From contig NZ_CP108430.1 in assembly GCF_041435335.1 (NCBI RefSeq), forward strand, positions 3,082,501-3,146,500: a DNA stretch of 64,000 bases, given 5' to 3'. This document shows, piece by piece, positions 57,365 to 64,000 of the stretch; within the stretch, counting starts at the first letter, position 1, and each line of letters starts with the position of its first letter. The notes under the pieces were generated by a model that was not told where the DNA came from, did not search any database, and saw only the letters and a list, made by a program, of their open reading frames with translations. Source of the DNA: Streptomyces sp. NBC_01283. Lineage in GTDB: Bacteria > Actinomycetota > Actinomycetes > Streptomycetales > Streptomycetaceae. A program made the translations under genes and the position numbers.

Positions 57365-58351
57365 TCAGAAAAGCACCCGTGCGAGCTGTGTACGCGCGGT
57401 GGTCACCCGCGGGTCGTCCGAACCGACCACGTCGAGGAGTTCGAGCAGCCGCACGCGTGCGGCGTCCCGGTCCTCGCCCGCCGTGCGCCGGACCGCGTCG
57501 ATGAGCCGCCCGAAGGCGTCCTCCACATGACCACCCACCAGATCCAGGTCGGCGGCGGCAATCTGCGCGGCCACGTCCGCGGGCCGGTCGGCGGCGTCCT
57601 TGCGGACCTGCTGCGGGTCCAGGCCCTGGACGCGCTGGAGCAGTTCGGCCTGGGCCAGGCCGAGCTTGGCCTCGGTGTTGCCCGGGTCGTCGTTCAGTAC
57701 GTTGCGGTACGCCTGGACAGCGCCGCCCAAGTCGCCCGCGTCCAGCGCCTGGACGGCGGCTTCGAGCAGGGCGTCGTACGGGCCCGCGGGCACCTCGGCG
57801 ACCGGGGCCTCCTGCTGGTCCCCGCCCTCGGCGCCCGGGTCGACGACGATGCCGGTCAGACCGAAGCGCTCCTCGCCGACCTGGATCAGCTGGTCCAGGG
57901 TCTGGCGGATCTGCTCCACCGGGGCCGCGCCCTGGAAGAGCGGCAGGGCCTGCCCGGCCACCACCGCGAAGACGGCCGGGATCCCCTGGACCCCGAACTG
58001 CTGCATCAGCATCTGATTGGCGTCCACGTCGATCTTGGCGAGGACGAAACGGCCGTTGTACTCCCGCGCGAGGCCTTCGAGCAGCGGGCTCAGCTGCTTG
58101 CACGGCTCGCACCACTCGGCCCAGAAGTCGATGACGACGGGCACTTCGGTGGAGCGCTGGAGGACGTCGCGCTCGAAACCGGCCTCGTCGACGTCGATGA
58201 CGAGACTCGACGGCGAGACGCCCGGTACGGCGCCCCCGCCCTGCCTGGCCGCTTCGGCGCGCGCCTGCTCCGCCTTCGCCTTGGCCTCCTGGGCCGCCTT
58301 CACGGCGGCGAGGTCGACGACTCCGCTCATGGACATGTTCCGTGGCTGCAT
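57365..58351 (-). CDS. Thioredoxin-domain protein with TPR-like C-terminus (YbbN/CnoX-like)
   Basis: This 328-residue protein has an N-terminal Ala/Glu-rich helix (VVDLAAVKAAQEAKAKAEQARAE). A thioredoxin domain follows with WCEPC at about residue 79 (the usual Gly-Pro is Glu-Pro). A C-terminal half of helical repeats has LLEAAVQALDAGDLGGAVQAYRNVLNDDPGNTEAKLGLA, matching TPR. This is the layout of the YbbN/CnoX chaperone-redox proteins. ATG 58351 follows GGAGG by 8 nt. It is well separated from the DUF6230 cluster by a hairpin. The active-site Glu may change redox potential; both Cys remain. Confidence 0.88.
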   Translation of the reverse strand: MQPRNMSMSGVVDLAAVKAAQEAKAKAEQARAEAARQGGGAVPGVSPSSLVIDVDEAGFERDVLQRSTEVPVVIDFWAEWCEPCKQLSPLLEGLAREYNGRFVLAKIDVDANQMLMQQFGVQGIPAVFAVVAGQALPLFQGAAPVEQIRQTLDQLIQVGEERFGLTGIVVDPGAEGGDQQEAPVAEVPAGPYDALLEAAVQALDAGDLGGAVQAYRNVLNDDPGNTEAKLGLAQAELLQRVQGLDPQQVRKDAADRPADVAAQIAAADLDLVGGHVEDAFGRLIDAVRRTAGEDRDAARVRLLELLDVVGSDDPRVTTARTQLARVLF

Positions 58352-58536
58352 GAGTACATCCTCCCCCAAGCCGTGCGGGAACCGCGCCCGTCCGAGGCCC
58401 CCCGCCGGATTGCGGGGCCGCGGGCGGTCGTGGCGCCAAGGTCCCGAGGAGGACCGATGGTTGTGGCGCAGGGTCCCCACCCTGTGCCGGTGCTCACTGC
58501 TGTGGTTGCCGCTCTGGTTGTCTCTGTTCGTCCGCC

Positions 58537-58592
58537 GCGAAAGAACGTGGGCGCCGAGGAGTTGCCGTTCGTCCCGCCCACGACTCTTTCGC
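58537..58592. repeat. Long imperfect inverted repeat (hairpin) in the divergent region
   Basis: GCGAAAGAACGTGGGCG (58537-58553) pairs with CGCCCACGACTCTTTCGC (58575-58592): 8 bp plus 8 bp broken only by an A versus GA/GT asymmetry, around a 21-nt loop. It sits upstream of both flanking genes, so it is not an ordinary terminator for either. Confidence 0.5.
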
Positions 58593-58606
58593 TACGGGTC
58601 GTAGCG
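58590..58606 (+). promoter_or_regulatory. Probable TetR operator (perfect 7+3+7 dyad)
   Basis: CGCTACG-GGT-CGTAGCG lies 107 bp upstream of the TetR gene and immediately after the long hairpin, with which it shares three bases. A partial palindrome TACTGGCCGGTA (58692-58703) next to the -10 hexamer is a second candidate. Confidence 0.5.
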
Positions 58607-58713
58607 TAACTGCCAGGCGTACACGTGTGGGCGGCGGGCCTGCGCGAATCAGCGTGATCTGCCTCACTCGCCGCGTCTCCGGCCCCTTTCGTACTGGCCG
58701 GTATGGTCGCGGG

Positions 58714-59346
58714 ATGCAGAGCCGCACCCCGCCTCCCGCCCGCACCGGTGGCCGCCCCCGCAGCGCCGCGGCGGACACCGCGATCCTGGAGTCGACCCGC
58801 CAGGCCCTGGTCGAGCTCGGCTGGTCCAAGCTGACCCTCGGCGACGTGGCCACCCGTGCGGGCGTGGCCAAGACGACCCTCTACCGGCGCTGGGCGGGCA
58901 AGAGCGAGCTGGTCGTGGACGCGGTGGCGGAGCTGTTCGACCAGCTGGAGCTGCCGGACCGGGGCAGCCTTTCGGCGGACATCGAGGGTGTGGTCCTGCA
59001 GTTCGCGGCGCTGCTGTGCCGCCCCGAGACGAAGACGGCGCTGATGGCCGTGGTCGCCGAGTCCACCTCGGACGAGCCGCTGCGGGAGCGGATCCGTACG
59101 TCGATCGTGGACCGCCAGAAACGTTTGGTCCTCGCGGGGCGGAAGCGGGCTCAGGAGCGGGGCGAACTGCCCCCGGAACCCGACCCCTACGCCGCGGGCC
59201 GCACGGCCGACCTCATCTTCGACGTGATCGCCGGCGCGGTGGTCCACCGCGCCCTGGTCAGCGGCGAACCGGTGGACGAGGACTGGGCCCGCCGCTTCAC
59301 GCTGCTCCTGCTGGGCGGCCTCGCGGCAGCAGCGTCCCAGCAGTAA
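58714..59346 (+). CDS. TetR-family regulator
   Basis: This 210-residue regulator has an N-terminal helix-turn-helix (LGDVATRAGVAKTTLYRRWAGKSELV, about residues 39-64) of TetR type with an Arg/Pro-rich leader. The TetR_C-like remainder is helical, with a KRAQERGELPPEPDPYAAGRTADLIFDVIAG segment. ATG 58714 has no ribosome-binding site and lies 6 nt after a TATGGT -10-like hexamer, so the transcript may be leaderless. It is divergent from the thioredoxin-TPR gene, which it may control. The inducer is unknown. Confidence 0.9.
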   Translation: MQSRTPPPARTGGRPRSAAADTAILESTRQALVELGWSKLTLGDVATRAGVAKTTLYRRWAGKSELVVDAVAELFDQLELPDRGSLSADIEGVVLQFAALLCRPETKTALMAVVAESTSDEPLRERIRTSIVDRQKRLVLAGRKRAQERGELPPEPDPYAAGRTADLIFDVIAGAVVHRALVSGEPVDEDWARRFTLLLLGGLAAAASQQ

Positions 59347-59397
59347 CGGGCCCCGGGGCCTCAACCACCACGCCTCTCCGGGCCCCCGGCGGAAGCC

Positions 59398-60405
59398 TCA
59401 GACCTGGTAGCGGTCCGCCGCGAAGAGGTGGAGGTTTTCGGCGACCCAGGAGGACGTCCGCTTCAGGCCCTCCGCCAAGGACACCGCCGGAGTCCAGCCC
59501 GCCCACTCCCTCGCCCGGGAGTTGTCCGACAGGAGCCGCTGGACCTCGCTGCCCGAAGGGCGCAGCCGGGACGGGTCGACGACCACCTTCGCGTCCCGCC
59601 CGGACGCCTCGATCAGCGCCTGGGCCAGCTCGCCGATCGAAATCTCCTGGCCCACCCCGAGGTTGACCGCGTGGCCGAGCGCCGCCTCGCACTCCGCGAG
59701 CGCGATGAAGCCCCGCGCGGTGTCCGTCACGTAGGTGAAGTCACGGGTGGGCGTGAGCGAGCCCAGCTTGATCTCCCGTGCGCCGGAGTGCAGTTGGGCC
59801 AGGATCGTGGGGATCACCGCTCGGGCGGACTGCCGCGGGCCGTAGGTGTTGAAGGGGCGGACGACCGTCACCGGCAGCTCGAAGGCGTGCCAGTGCGAGA
59901 GCGCCATCATGTCGGCGCCGATCTTCGAGGCGGAGTAGGGGGACTGCGGCTGGAGCGGGTGCTCCTCGGAGATGGGGGCGGTCAGCGCCGTCCCGTACAC
60001 CTCGCTCGTGGAGGTGTGGACCAGCCGCCGCACGGAGTGCCGCCGGCACGCCTCGGCCACGTTCTCCGTGCCGACGACGTTCGTCTGGACGTACGCCCCC
60101 GGGGAGTCGTACGAGTACGGGATGCCGATCAGCGCGGCCAGGTGGAAGACCGTGTCGCAGCCCTCCACGGCGTCCGTCACGCGCCCCGCGTCCCGGACGT
60201 CGCCCGCGAGCATCTCGACCCGCGGGTCCCCCATCAGATGCGCGAGGTGGCCCTTGTCGGCGTACGGCTTGTAGTGCACGAAGGCGCGGACCTTCGCCCC
60301 CTGCTCCAGGAGCAGGTCGACGAGCGTCGAGCCGATGAAGCCCTCCGCCCCGGTGACGAGGACCGTGCGGCCCGCCCAGCTGAACGTGGTGCCGTTGTTG
60401 CTCAT
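59398..60405 (-). CDS. NAD(P)-dependent sugar-nucleotide epimerase/dehydratase (extended SDR)
   Basis: This is a 335-residue extended SDR with nucleotide-binding VTGAEGFIGS and the catalytic YSASK with the preceding TSTSEVYG. The VVRPFNTYGPRQS and substrate-loop features match GDP-mannose/dTDP-glucose dehydratases and UDP-sugar epimerases. The HLAALIGIPYSYDSPGAYVQTN segment is typical of this branch. Its start is inside the ATGA overlap with the upstream MurG-like gene, so it is coupled to it. The exact sugar cannot be fixed from motifs. Confidence 0.9.
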   Translation of the reverse strand: MSNNGTTFSWAGRTVLVTGAEGFIGSTLVDLLLEQGAKVRAFVHYKPYADKGHLAHLMGDPRVEMLAGDVRDAGRVTDAVEGCDTVFHLAALIGIPYSYDSPGAYVQTNVVGTENVAEACRRHSVRRLVHTSTSEVYGTALTAPISEEHPLQPQSPYSASKIGADMMALSHWHAFELPVTVVRPFNTYGPRQSARAVIPTILAQLHSGAREIKLGSLTPTRDFTYVTDTARGFIALAECEAALGHAVNLGVGQEISIGELAQALIEASGRDAKVVVDPSRLRPSGSEVQRLLSDNSRAREWAGWTPAVSLAEGLKRTSSWVAENLHLFAADRYQV

Positions 60406-61583
60406 GCGTACTCCAAGTGGGGTGTGTGGTGCGTCAGTTGGATGACCCGCTCGGCGAGCAGGTCGGCGGCCCGTGCGTGCGGGCCCGGATCCGCCGCCCC
60501 GCTCATCGCGGCGAGCCGCGCCGGATCGGCGAGCAGCGGACCGACCAGCTCCGCGAGCCGCGCGGCCGTCGTCTCGCCGTCGGGAAGGAGCAGACCCGCG
60601 CCCGCGTCGGAGAGGACCCGCGCGTTGTGGGTCTGGTGGTCGCCGGGCGCGTGCGGATAGGGGACGAGGACGGCGGGCACCCCGGTGGCGGCGAGCTCGG
60701 CGACGGTCGCCGACCCGGCGCGGCAGACCACCAGGTCGGCGGCGGCGTACGCGAGGTCCATCCGGTCGAGGTAGGGCACGGCGCGGGCGATCCCCTCCAC
60801 GCCCGCCTGAGTCAGCCGCCGCCGCGTCTCGTCGAGCGCGGCGGGCCCGGTCTTGATCAGGAGCTGTACGTCGTCGCGGTGCCGCCAGCGCGCCGCGAGC
60901 CCCACGGCCGCCTCGGTGAGCCGGGCGGCGCCCAGGCTGCCGCCGTTGAAGAGCAGCAGCCGGGCCTCGTCCGGTATCCCGTACTCCCGCCGGGCCTCGG
61001 CCCGCAGCGCCGCACGGTCGAGCGCGGCGAGCGGCGCCGCGATGGGCATCCCCGTGGTGTACGCGCGCTCACCGCCCGGCAGATGCTCCCGGCTGCGGTC
61101 GAAGGCGACGGCGATGTTCGGGGTGAGGCGGGCCGCGAACCGGTTGGCCCGGCCCGGCACCGCGTTGGACTCGTGGATCAGGCTCGGCAGGCCCGCCATC
61201 CGGGCGCCGACGATGACGGGAGCGCTGGGGTAGCCGCCCATCCCGACCGCGACCTGCGCGCCCTGGTCCCGCAGGATCGCCCGGCACTGGGCGCCGGACT
61301 TCACCAGGGCGGCGGGGAGGAGGAACCGCCTGGCGCCGAGCGAGGGGTCGAAGGGGATCATGTCGACGGTGTGCAGGCGGTATCCGGCGTCCGGTATCAG
61401 CCGGGTCTCCAGGCCTCGTTCCGTGCCGACGAAGGAGACGACGGCGCCCGGCACGGCGCGGCGCAGGGCGTCGGCGAGGGCAAGACCGGGATAGATGTGT
61501 CCCCCGGTGCCGCCCGCGCCGATGACGACGGAGAGAGAGGCACGGACCCCTGTCCCGGAAGCTCGCATATCGGGTGTTCGCAT
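60402..61583 (-). CDS. MurG-like GT28 glycosyltransferase (second MurG family member)
   Basis: This 393-residue MurG-family protein has the hallmark glycine loop GAGGTGGHIYPGLALADAL, a GSLGA strand, and the C-terminal donor motif CRAGSATVAELAATGVPAVLVPYPHAPGDHQTHNA. MurG itself transfers GlcNAc from UDP-GlcNAc to lipid I. Here it is not in a dcw cell-division cluster, but is paired by an ATGA overlap with an epimerase and placed divergently from a two-component system, so it is probably a paralogue with another acceptor or a regulated back-up. The start at 61583 is uncertain; ATG at 61568 is possible, and neither has a good ribosome-binding site. Confidence 0.9.
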   Translation of the reverse strand: MRTPDMRASGTGVRASLSVVIGAGGTGGHIYPGLALADALRRAVPGAVVSFVGTERGLETRLIPDAGYRLHTVDMIPFDPSLGARRFLLPAALVKSGAQCRAILRDQGAQVAVGMGGYPSAPVIVGARMAGLPSLIHESNAVPGRANRFAARLTPNIAVAFDRSREHLPGGERAYTTGMPIAAPLAALDRAALRAEARREYGIPDEARLLLFNGGSLGAARLTEAAVGLAARWRHRDDVQLLIKTGPAALDETRRRLTQAGVEGIARAVPYLDRMDLAYAAADLVVCRAGSATVAELAATGVPAVLVPYPHAPGDHQTHNARVLSDAGAGLLLPDGETTAARLAELVGPLLADPARLAAMSGAADPGPHARAADLLAERVIQLTHHTPHLEYA

Positions 61584-61647
61584 GGCAACGGAGCATTACG
61601 AGCAGGTCTAAGAGGGTTTTAAGAGCCGCGTTTGGCACCTTTGACCC

Positions 61648-62388
61648 ATGAGTCACACGAGCAGGCCGGGCCCACCCGTGACCGGCGGCGGCCCACCGCC
61701 GGCCAAGATCCTCGTGGTCGACGACGATCCGGAGGTCCGCGCGGCGGTCGAGGACGGCCTCACGATCGAGGGCCACCTGGTCCGCGGCGCCCCGGACGGG
61801 CAGCGCGCGCTCAGCGCCATCGCCCGGTGGGAGCCGGACCTCGTGGTCCTGGACGTGATGATGCCCGTCATGGACGGTCTCGCCGTCTGCCGTCAGATGC
61901 GCGCACTCGGCGACCGCACCCCGGTCCTCGTCCTCACCGCCCTCGGCTCCGTCAGCGAACGCGTGGACGGCCTCGACGCGGGTGCCGACGACTATCTGGT
62001 GAAGCCCTTCGCCCTCGACGAGCTCGTCGCCCGCGTCCGTGCCCTCCTGCGCCGCGCGGCCCCGGAGCAGCACTCCACCGCCGACGGCGACGACCTCGCG
62101 TACGGGGATCTCGTCCTCGATCCGTCGACCCGCACCGGCCGCCGCGGCCACCGCACGGTCGAGTTCAGCCGCACCGAGGCCGCGCTGCTCGAACTGCTGC
62201 TGCGGAACGCGGGGCAGGTCCTTCCGCGCGACCTCATCCAGGAGTCGGTCTGGGGGCGCGACTTCGGACCCGACTCCAACTCCCTCGCCGTGTACGTCGG
62301 TTATCTGCGCCGCAAGCTGGAGTCGGGCGGCGAGCCACGCCTGGTGCACACCGTGCACGGTGTCGGCTACCGGCTGGGCAGCCCGTGA
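61648..62388 (+). CDS. OmpR-family response regulator
   Basis: This 246-residue regulator has a receiver domain with phosphoacceptor Asp69 (VVLDVMMPVMDG), acidic Asp25-Asp26-Asp27 and Lys in VKPFALDELVARV. A winged-helix DNA-binding domain (LVHTVHGVGYRLGS at the end) follows a short linker. A Pro/Gly-rich leader of ~18 residues precedes the receiver. Transcribed divergently from the MurG-like gene with only 64 bp between starts, so it can directly control that promoter. The stop overlaps the kinase start as GTGA. Confidence 0.93.
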   Translation: MSHTSRPGPPVTGGGPPPAKILVVDDDPEVRAAVEDGLTIEGHLVRGAPDGQRALSAIARWEPDLVVLDVMMPVMDGLAVCRQMRALGDRTPVLVLTALGSVSERVDGLDAGADDYLVKPFALDELVARVRALLRRAAPEQHSTADGDDLAYGDLVLDPSTRTGRRGHRTVEFSRTEAALLELLLRNAGQVLPRDLIQESVWGRDFGPDSNSLAVYVGYLRRKLESGGEPRLVHTVHGVGYRLGSP

Positions 62389-63773
62389 GCGCCCGGCGCA
62401 GGCTCGGCGCGCGGTGGCGGCGCAGGCGTCCGCTGCGCACCCGGCTCGCGCTCGCCGCGGCGGCGGCCGTGGCGCTGGTCGCGGTCGGGGTGTGCGTGGC
62501 CGCGTTCCTCGTCATCCGCTACAAGCTCTACCAGCAGCTCGACCAGAACCTCGCCCAGTCGGCGACCCTCATCGCCCAGCAGCGGGAGTACGACGCCGAG
62601 CCTGGCGTCGTCACGGACGAGTGCCGCTACCCCGGCACCCCGGCCTGCTCCCAGGTCGTCCCCGCCGACGCCGCGAAGGACCCGTCGAAGCCGTATCTGC
62701 TCCCGGTCACTCCCTCCACCCGGCAGGTCGCGAGCGGCCGGGCGAAGCCGTACTACACGAGCCTGACGCTGTACGGGAAGCCGACCCGGATGTACACCAC
62801 CAACTACGGCACGGGAAACGCCGTCCAGGTCGCCCTGCGCGCCGACATCGCCGAGCGCGGGGTACAGCAGGCCGCCGTGCTGCTCTCCGCGGTGGGCGGC
62901 GCCGGAGTGCTCCTGTCCGGGCTCGGCGGCTACTGGGTCTCGCGCACCGGCCTCGCACCGGTCGCCCGCCTCACCGCCACGGCGGAGCGCATCGCGGCGA
63001 CCCGTGACGCCCGCCACCGCATCGAGCTGCCGCCGGGGCCGCCGGGCCGCGAGGACGAGGTGACACGCCTGGCCGCCTCGTTCAACGCGATGCTGGCCGA
63101 GCTGGAGGAGTCGGTCGCCGCACGCCGCCGCCTGGTCGCCGACGCCTCGCACGAACTGCGTACCCCGCTGACCGCGCTGCGGACGAACGCCGAACTCCTG
63201 GCCCGCGCCGACCGGTTGACCGACGCGCAGCGCGAGCGGGCGTCCGGCGCGCTCGGCCGTCAGCTGCGCGAGGTCACCGGCATGGTCAACGACCTGATCG
63301 AGTTGGCGCGCGACGAGGAGCCGCAGCCCCTCCTGGAGGAGGTGCGGCTCGCTCCCCTGGTCACCCATGTCGTGGACGCGGCGCGCGGCCACTGGCCGCA
63401 GGTGCCCTTCACGCTCCACGTGGCGCCGGACGCCGTCGGCGCGAGCCTTCCCGGCGTGCCCGCGCGCCTGTCCCGCCTCGTCACCAACCTCCTGGACAAC
63501 GCGGCCAAGTTCAGCCCGCCGGGCACTCCCGTGGAGGTTGCGCTCACGCCCGGCACCCTGACGGTCCGCGACCACGGTCCCGGCATCGCCCAGGAGGATC
63601 TGCCGTACGTCTTCGACCGCTTCTACCGCGCGGAGAAGGCCCGCGCCCTGCCGGGCTCGGGCCTTGGTCTCGCGATGGCCCGCCAGATCGCCCACGCGCA
63701 CGGGGCGGAGCTGACGGCGGAGGGTGCGCCGGGCGGGGGCGCGCTGTTCAGACTGACACTCGGTGACCGCTAG
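62385..63773 (+). CDS. Sensor histidine kinase (MprB/TcrY-like)
   Basis: This 462-residue kinase has helices at about residues 20-42 and 163-183 around an extracytoplasmic sensor of ~120 residues with Cys80 and Cys88 placed to form a disulfide. A HAMP segment follows the second helix. H-box His256 is in [16 protein letters not shown], with N-box DNAAKFS, and G-box motifs (RDHGPGIA and [10 protein letters not shown]) follow. GTG start in a GTGA overlap with the response regulator. The partner is the OmpR-type regulator; the signal is unknown, but the MurG-like/epimerase pair beside it suggests an envelope stress or cell-wall signal. Confidence 0.93.
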   Translation: MSARRRLGARWRRRRPLRTRLALAAAAAVALVAVGVCVAAFLVIRYKLYQQLDQNLAQSATLIAQQREYDAEPGVVTDECRYPGTPACSQVVPADAAKDPSKPYLLPVTPSTRQVASGRAKPYYTSLTLYGKPTRMYTTNYGTGNAVQVALRADIAERGVQQAAVLLSAVGGAGVLLSGLGGYWVSRTGLAPVARLTATAERIAATRDARHRIELPPGPPGREDEVTRLAASFNAMLAELEESVAARRRLVADASHELRTPLTALRTNAELLARADRLTDAQRERASGALGRQLREVTGMVNDLIELARDEEPQPLLEEVRLAPLVTHVVDAARGHWPQVPFTLHVAPDAVGASLPGVPARLSRLVTNLLDNAAKFSPPGTPVEVALTPGTLTVRDHGPGIAQEDLPYVFDRFYRAEKARALPGSGLGLAMARQIAHAHGAELTAEGAPGGGALFRLTLGDR

Positions 63774-64000
63774 TTCTTCCAGGCGCAACTGCCGAGATCA
63801 GCGCGCCCCTTCGCGACGAGGCGGTCCGCTTCCCCCGCGGGCAGGACACGCGTGTGCTTGCCGCGGCAGACGACCGTCCGGTCACCGTGTCCCGCCAGGT
63901 CGACCAGGATCTGGTCCCAGTGGCGGTACTGCACGTCGTGCCCGGAGTCGGCGTACGTACGCACCGTCGCCTTGCCCGGCAGCGCCTCCTGCCAGGTCTT
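63770..64000 (-). CDS. C-terminal fragment of an unidentified gene, cut by window edge
   Basis: The frame stays open to the window edge with 76 visible codons; the start is outside. It reads beta-rich with two Cys (VVCRGKHTRVLP and LGSCAWKN at the end). I do not recognise a family from this fragment. The stop overlaps the convergent histidine kinase by 4 nt. Confidence 0.7.
   Translation of the reverse strand, partial: KTWQEALPGKATVRTYADSGHDVQYRHWDQILVDLAGHGDRTVVCRGKHTRVLPAGEADRLVAKGRADLGSCAWKN

Larger units (their letters stand above)
58352..58713. other. 362-bp divergent intergenic region with a long hairpin and an inverted repeat
   Basis: Besides the thioredoxin-TPR ribosome-binding site it holds the 16-bp hairpin 58537-58592, the perfect dyad CGCTACG-GGT-CGTAGCG (58590-58606) and a TATGGT hexamer at 58702-58707 six nt before the TetR start. 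No coding frame is apparent. Confidence 0.6.

Overview
The window is GC-rich DNA with an overwhelming G/C preference at third codon positions, frequent GTG/TTG starts and many 4-nt ATGA/GTGA gene overlaps. It carries the Streptomyces-type GlgE operon, Ser/Thr kinases with extracytoplasmic sensor domains, many lipoproteins and secreted proteases, and a pfkA-pta-ackA-pyk block. All of this points to the core chromosome of a Streptomyces (or very close relative). I see no insertion sequences, phage genes, CRISPR arrays, rRNA or tRNA genes.

Layout, left to right. 1-3.6 kb: two coupled halves of a heterodimeric ABC exporter (the first is cut by the window edge). 3.7-8.9 kb: a DUF4232 lipoprotein and two paralogous secreted M4 metalloproteases that share a conserved upstream block. 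8.9-26.8 kb: alpha-glucan metabolism, with glgP on the minus strand and the glgE-treS-mak-glgB operon on the plus strand. Between them lie two tandem Ser/Thr kinases with PQQ/beta-propeller-like C-termini, an NTF2-like protein and a secreted subtilase. 26.8-31.9 kb (minus strand): a HelD-type RNA polymerase-recycling helicase, a merR-trxA pair with a perfect MerR-type operator, an SGNH esterase, and a Zn-ribbon/HIT pair. 31.9-38.4 kb: an MFS exporter divergent from its TetR regulator with an array of operators, then dctA divergent from a CitA/CitB-type two-component system. 38.5-46.6 kb: an ATPase-less carbohydrate ABC importer, a kinase fused to a substrate-binding-protein domain, a HIT protein, and a lipoprotein/secreted-protein pair. 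46.6-53.9 kb: an HTH regulator and glycolytic/acetate genes pfkA, pta, ackA, pyk. 53.9-58.4 kb: a three-gene envelope cluster (repetitive secreted protein, DUF6114, DUF6230) and a thioredoxin-TPR protein. 58.7-64 kb: a TetR regulator, an epimerase coupled to a MurG-like glycosyltransferase, a divergent OmpR-type two-component system, and a partial gene at the edge.

How the genes work together. TreS makes maltose from trehalose, Mak phosphorylates it to maltose-1-phosphate, GlgE polymerises the maltosyl units, GlgB adds branches and GlgP releases glucose-1-phosphate. pfkA, pyk, pta and ackA handle glycolytic and overflow flux, and dctA with its two-component system handles C4-dicarboxylate uptake. 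The regions most worth a second look are the kinase pair inside the glycogen locus, the MurG-like/epimerase pair beside a two-component system, the DUF6230/DUF6114 envelope cluster, the operator arrays at tetR-MFS and merR, the codon-usage switch inside treS, and the paired inverted repeats upstream of the 58.7-kb TetR gene.
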